Origin: Tipula vernalis
Taxonomy: Eukaryota; Arthropoda; Insecta; Diptera; Tipulidae
NCBI GenBank assembly: GCA_958295665.1
Contig: OY282560.1
Span: forward strand, 141,538,091 to 141,602,090
DNA length: 64,000 nt
Direction: 5' to 3'
Part shown: positions 61,564 through 64,000 of the stretch, piece after piece
Layout of the letters: every line of letters starts with the position of its first letter
How positions within the stretch are numbered: position 1 is the stretch's first letter
Translations under genes and position numbers: made by a program
Notes under the pieces: generated by a model
Seen by the model: only the letters and a program-made list of their open reading frames with translations
What the model was told of the DNA's origin: nothing
Database searches by the model: none

Positions 61564-64000
61564 ATGGTTCGATTACGATGGTTGATACCTCTATCAATAG
61601 GTTTCGGGACCTGTAATTGCTGTGACAATTTTCATTTTGATTGCTCGATTATTTCTATGCATTTCTTAGAAAATTCAATTTTATTGAAAATCAACTGTGC
61701 TATAGCCCACAAGTTTTTGGGCGGCAATTATCTAAAATGGTCCGGTTACGATGGTTGATACCTCTATCAATAGGTTTCGGGACCTGTAATTGCTGTAAAA
61801 ATTTTGATTTTGATTGCTCTATTATTTCTAAACATTTCTTAGAAAATTAAATTTTATTGAAAATCAACTGTGCTATAGCCCACAAGTTTTTGGGCGGCAA
61901 AAATCTAAAATGGTTCGATTACGATGGTTGATACCTCTATCAATAGGTTTCGGGACCTGTAATTGCTGTGACAATTTTCATTTTGATTGCTCGAATATTT
62001 CTAAATATTTCTTAGAAAATTCAATTTTTTTGAAAATCAACTGTGTGGTTGTAGCCCACAATTGTTTGGGCGGCAAAAATCTAAAATGGTCCGGTTACGA
62101 TGGTTGATACCTGTATCAATAGGTTTCGGGACCTGTAATTGCTGTGACAATTTTCATTTTGATTGCTCGATTATTTCTATGCATTTATTAGAAAATACAA
62201 TTTTATTGAAAATCAACTGTGCTATAGCCCACAAGTTTTTGGGCGGCAATTATCTAAAATGGTCCGGTTACGATGGTTGATACCTCTATCAATAGGTTTC
62301 GGGACCTGTAATTTCTGTGACAATTTGCATTTTGATTGCTCGATTATTTCTAAACATTTCTTAGAAAATTCAATTTTATTGAAAATCAACTGTGCTATAG
62401 CCCACAAGTTTTTGGGCGGCAAAAATCTAAAATGGCCCGATTACGATGGTTGATACCTCTATCAATAGGTTTCGGGACCTGTAATTGCTGTGACAATTTT
62501 CATTTTGATTGCTCGATTATTTCTATACATTTCTTAGAAAATTCAATTTTATTGAAAATCAACTGTGCTATAGCCCACAAGTTTTTGGGTGGCAAAAATC
62601 TAAAATGGTTCGATTACGATGGTTGATACCTCTATCAATAGGTTTCGGGACCTGTAATTGCTGTGACAATTTTAATTTTGATTGCTCGATTATTTCTATG
62701 CATTTATTAGAAAATTCAATTTTATTGAAAATCAACTGTGCTATAGCCCACAAGTTTTTGGGCAGCAAAAATCTAAAATGGCCCGATTACGATAGTTGAT
62801 ACCTCTATCAATAGGTTTCGGGACCTGTAATTGCTGTGACAATTTTAATTTTGATTGCTCGATTATTTCTATGCATTTATTAGAAAATTCAATTTTATTG
62901 AAAATCAACTGTGCTATAGCCCAGAAGTTTTTGGGCGGCAAAAATCTAAAATGGTCCGATTACGATGGTTGATACCTCTATCAATAGGTTTCGGGACCTG
63001 TAATTGCTGTGACAATTTTCATTTTGATTGCTCGATTATTTCTATGCATTTATTAGAAAATTCAATTTTATTGAAAATCAACTGTGCTATAGCCCACAAG
63101 TTTTTGGGCGGCAATTATCTAAAATGGTCCGGTTACGATGGTTGATACCTCTATCAATAGGTTTCGGGACCTGTAATTTCTGTGACAATTTGCATTTTGA
63201 TTGCTCGATTATTTCTAAACATTTCTTAGAAAATTCAATTTTATTGAAAATCAACTGTGCTATAGCCCACAAATTTTTCGGCGGCAAAAATCTAAAATGG
63301 TCCGATTACGATGGTTGATACCTCTATCAATAGGTTTCGGGACCTGTAATTGCTGTGACAATTTTCATTTTGATTGCTCGATTATTTCTATGCATTTCTT
63401 AGAAAATTCAATTTTATTGAAAATCAACTGTGCTATAGCCCACAAGTTTTTGGGCGGCAATTATCTAAAATGGTCCGGTTACGATGGTTGATACCTCTAT
63501 CAATAGGTTTCGGGACCTGTAATTGCTGTAAAAATTTTGATTTTGATTGCTCTATTATTTCTAAACATTTCTTAGAAAATTAAATTTTATTGAAAATCAA
63601 CTGTGCTATAGCCCACAAGTTTTTGGGCGGCAAAAATCTAAAATGGTTCGATTACGATGGTTGATACCTCTATCAATAGGTTTCGGGACCTGTAATTGCT
63701 GTGACAATTTTCATTTTGATTGCTCGAATATTTCTAAATATTTCTTAGAAAATTCAATTTTTTTGAAAATCAACTGTGTGGTTGTAGCCCACAATTGTTT
63801 GGGCGGCAAAAATCTAAAATGGTCCGATTACGATGGTTGATACCTCTATCAATAGGTTTCGGGACCTGTAATTGCTGTGACAATTTTCGTTTTGATTGCT
63901 CGATTATTTCTATGCATTTATTAGAAAATACAATTTTATTGAAAATCAACTGTGCTATAGCCCACAAGTTTTTGGGCGGCAATTATCTAAAATGGTCCGG
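61564..64000 (+). repeat. 1,733-bp HOR (10 monomers), one copy plus partial
   Basis: Units at 61564, 61737, 61910 (176 bp) and 62086 are matched by 63297, 63470, 63643 (176 bp) and 63819 at a 1,733-bp offset. Shared rare marks are GCTGTAAAAATTTTGATTTTG, AAAATTAAATTTT and GAAAATACAATTTT. The third mark also occurs near 59,591. The second copy is cut by the window end. Confidence 0.8.

Larger units (their letters stand above)
1..64000 (+). repeat. Satellite DNA array, ~173-bp monomer, ~370 copies
   Basis: The same sequence recurs without interruption and in one orientation across the whole window. The anchor ATGG followed by TYCGATTACGATGG recurs every 173 bp, at 22, 195, 368, 541, 714 and so on. 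Monomers I compared directly differ at about 3 to 15 of 173 positions. A typical copy is about 34% GC with five CpG sites. Minority lengths are 176, 170, 167, 182, 172, 174, 180, 165, 136 and 107 bp. Both window edges fall inside a monomer, so the array is longer than 64 kb. Long single-orientation arrays of nucleosome-sized units are typical of centromeric or pericentromeric satellites. That role is inferred; the repeat itself is directly visible. No transposon, gene or unique insert breaks the array. Confidence 0.99.
53613..64000 (+). repeat. Region G: mixed array with recurrent 167-bp monomers
   Basis: The 176-bp CTAAATATTTC class returns at 54472, 55680, 56715, 58269, 59309, 60523, 61910 and 63643, along with AATTATCT-ending units and CNFC/NLH units without the +3. 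From 53.8 to 58.5 kb the unit before the 176-bp monomer is often a 167-bp monomer. A TTTTGGGACC variant (CpG changed to TpG) sits in the same 167-bp units. The array continues past base 64,000. Confidence 0.78.

Noticed and set aside
22..63840. Hundreds of forward reading frames of 64-98 codons with near-identical products (MVRLRWLIPL..., MLDYFYAF...)
   Set aside because: They are the same monomer read in a stop-free frame. Many start at TTG rather than ATG. All full-length ones end at the same TGA in the next monomer. None extends over several units because 173 is not a multiple of three. There is no codon-level sign of a gene and no promoter or splice context.
2583..63982. Reverse-strand reading frames of 66-70 codons (MPPKQLW..., MPPKNLW...)
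   Set aside because: They appear mainly where a single change (TTTGCATT, TTTGATTTTG or TTTAATTTTG in place of TTTTCATTTTG) converts a reverse-strand TGA to a sense codon. They are chance by-products of satellite variants.
1..64000. CRISPR array
   Set aside because: The repeats are 173 bp and directly adjacent, with no unique spacers. Neither the unit length nor the layout fits CRISPR.
1..64000. Transposon or retroelement insertion, telomeric repeat, rDNA or tRNA gene inside the array
   Set aside because: Every stretch I read is explained by the monomer plus small indels. The largest non-monomer insert is 9 bp. No terminal repeats, target-site duplications, telomere motif or RNA-gene sequence was seen.

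Overview
The whole window is tandem satellite DNA. From base 1 to base 64,000 it is a head-to-tail array of one AT-rich monomer of about 173 bp, roughly 370 copies, all in the same orientation. The array enters at the left edge and leaves at the right edge without a flank. I found no protein gene, RNA gene, mobile element or unique sequence longer than a few bases. The many short reading frames come from one stop-free frame inside the monomer, and every forward one ends at the same TGA near the start of the next monomer. I do not regard them as genes.

Organism: a long homogeneous array of nucleosome-sized monomers points to a eukaryotic centromeric or pericentromeric satellite. My hand count of a typical monomer gives about 34% GC and five CpG sites, against about five expected. 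The array therefore shows no CpG depletion, which fits a lineage with little CpG methylation (many insects, nematodes and other invertebrates) better than a vertebrate or plant. I do not recognise the monomer and cannot name the species.

I number the monomer from the A of ATGG (copy 195-367 is the example). It carries three short inverted repeats: CTAT-CA-ATAG near position 28, TTCAAT-TTT-ATTGAA near 111 and GCCCA-N8-TGGGC near 142. Most length variation falls at the first and just before the third.

Layout: (A) 1-19,862 is built from a multi-monomer higher-order repeat (HOR). Its diagnostic units are a 170-bp monomer with a TCA deletion and a 176-bp monomer of the CNFC/NLH type. (B) 19,877-22,471 is an island of exactly fifteen 173-bp monomers with private variants, entered through a 14-bp duplication. 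(C) 22,472-25,258 is a mixture with the second kind of 176-bp monomer. (D) 25,259-31,143 returns to the region A HOR; about 3.4 kb of it matches 3.05-6.5 kb, some 22.29 kb away. (E) 31,144-46,702 is a mosaic with 182-, 172- and 107-bp monomers and repeated 0.9-1.3 kb blocks. (F) 46,703-53,612 is nearly pure 173-bp monomers with a near-identical 7-monomer duplication. (G) 53,613-64,000 brings back 176-bp and GNY-type monomers, adds recurrent 167-bp monomers, and contains 2,243-bp and 1,733-bp repeats.

No genes work together here. The content of interest is the array's history: unequal exchange in monomer register, mosaic monomers suggesting gene conversion, a few non-register deletions that were then co-amplified, and block-specific variants. 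Copy matches were read by eye and from coordinate offsets, not from a computed alignment.
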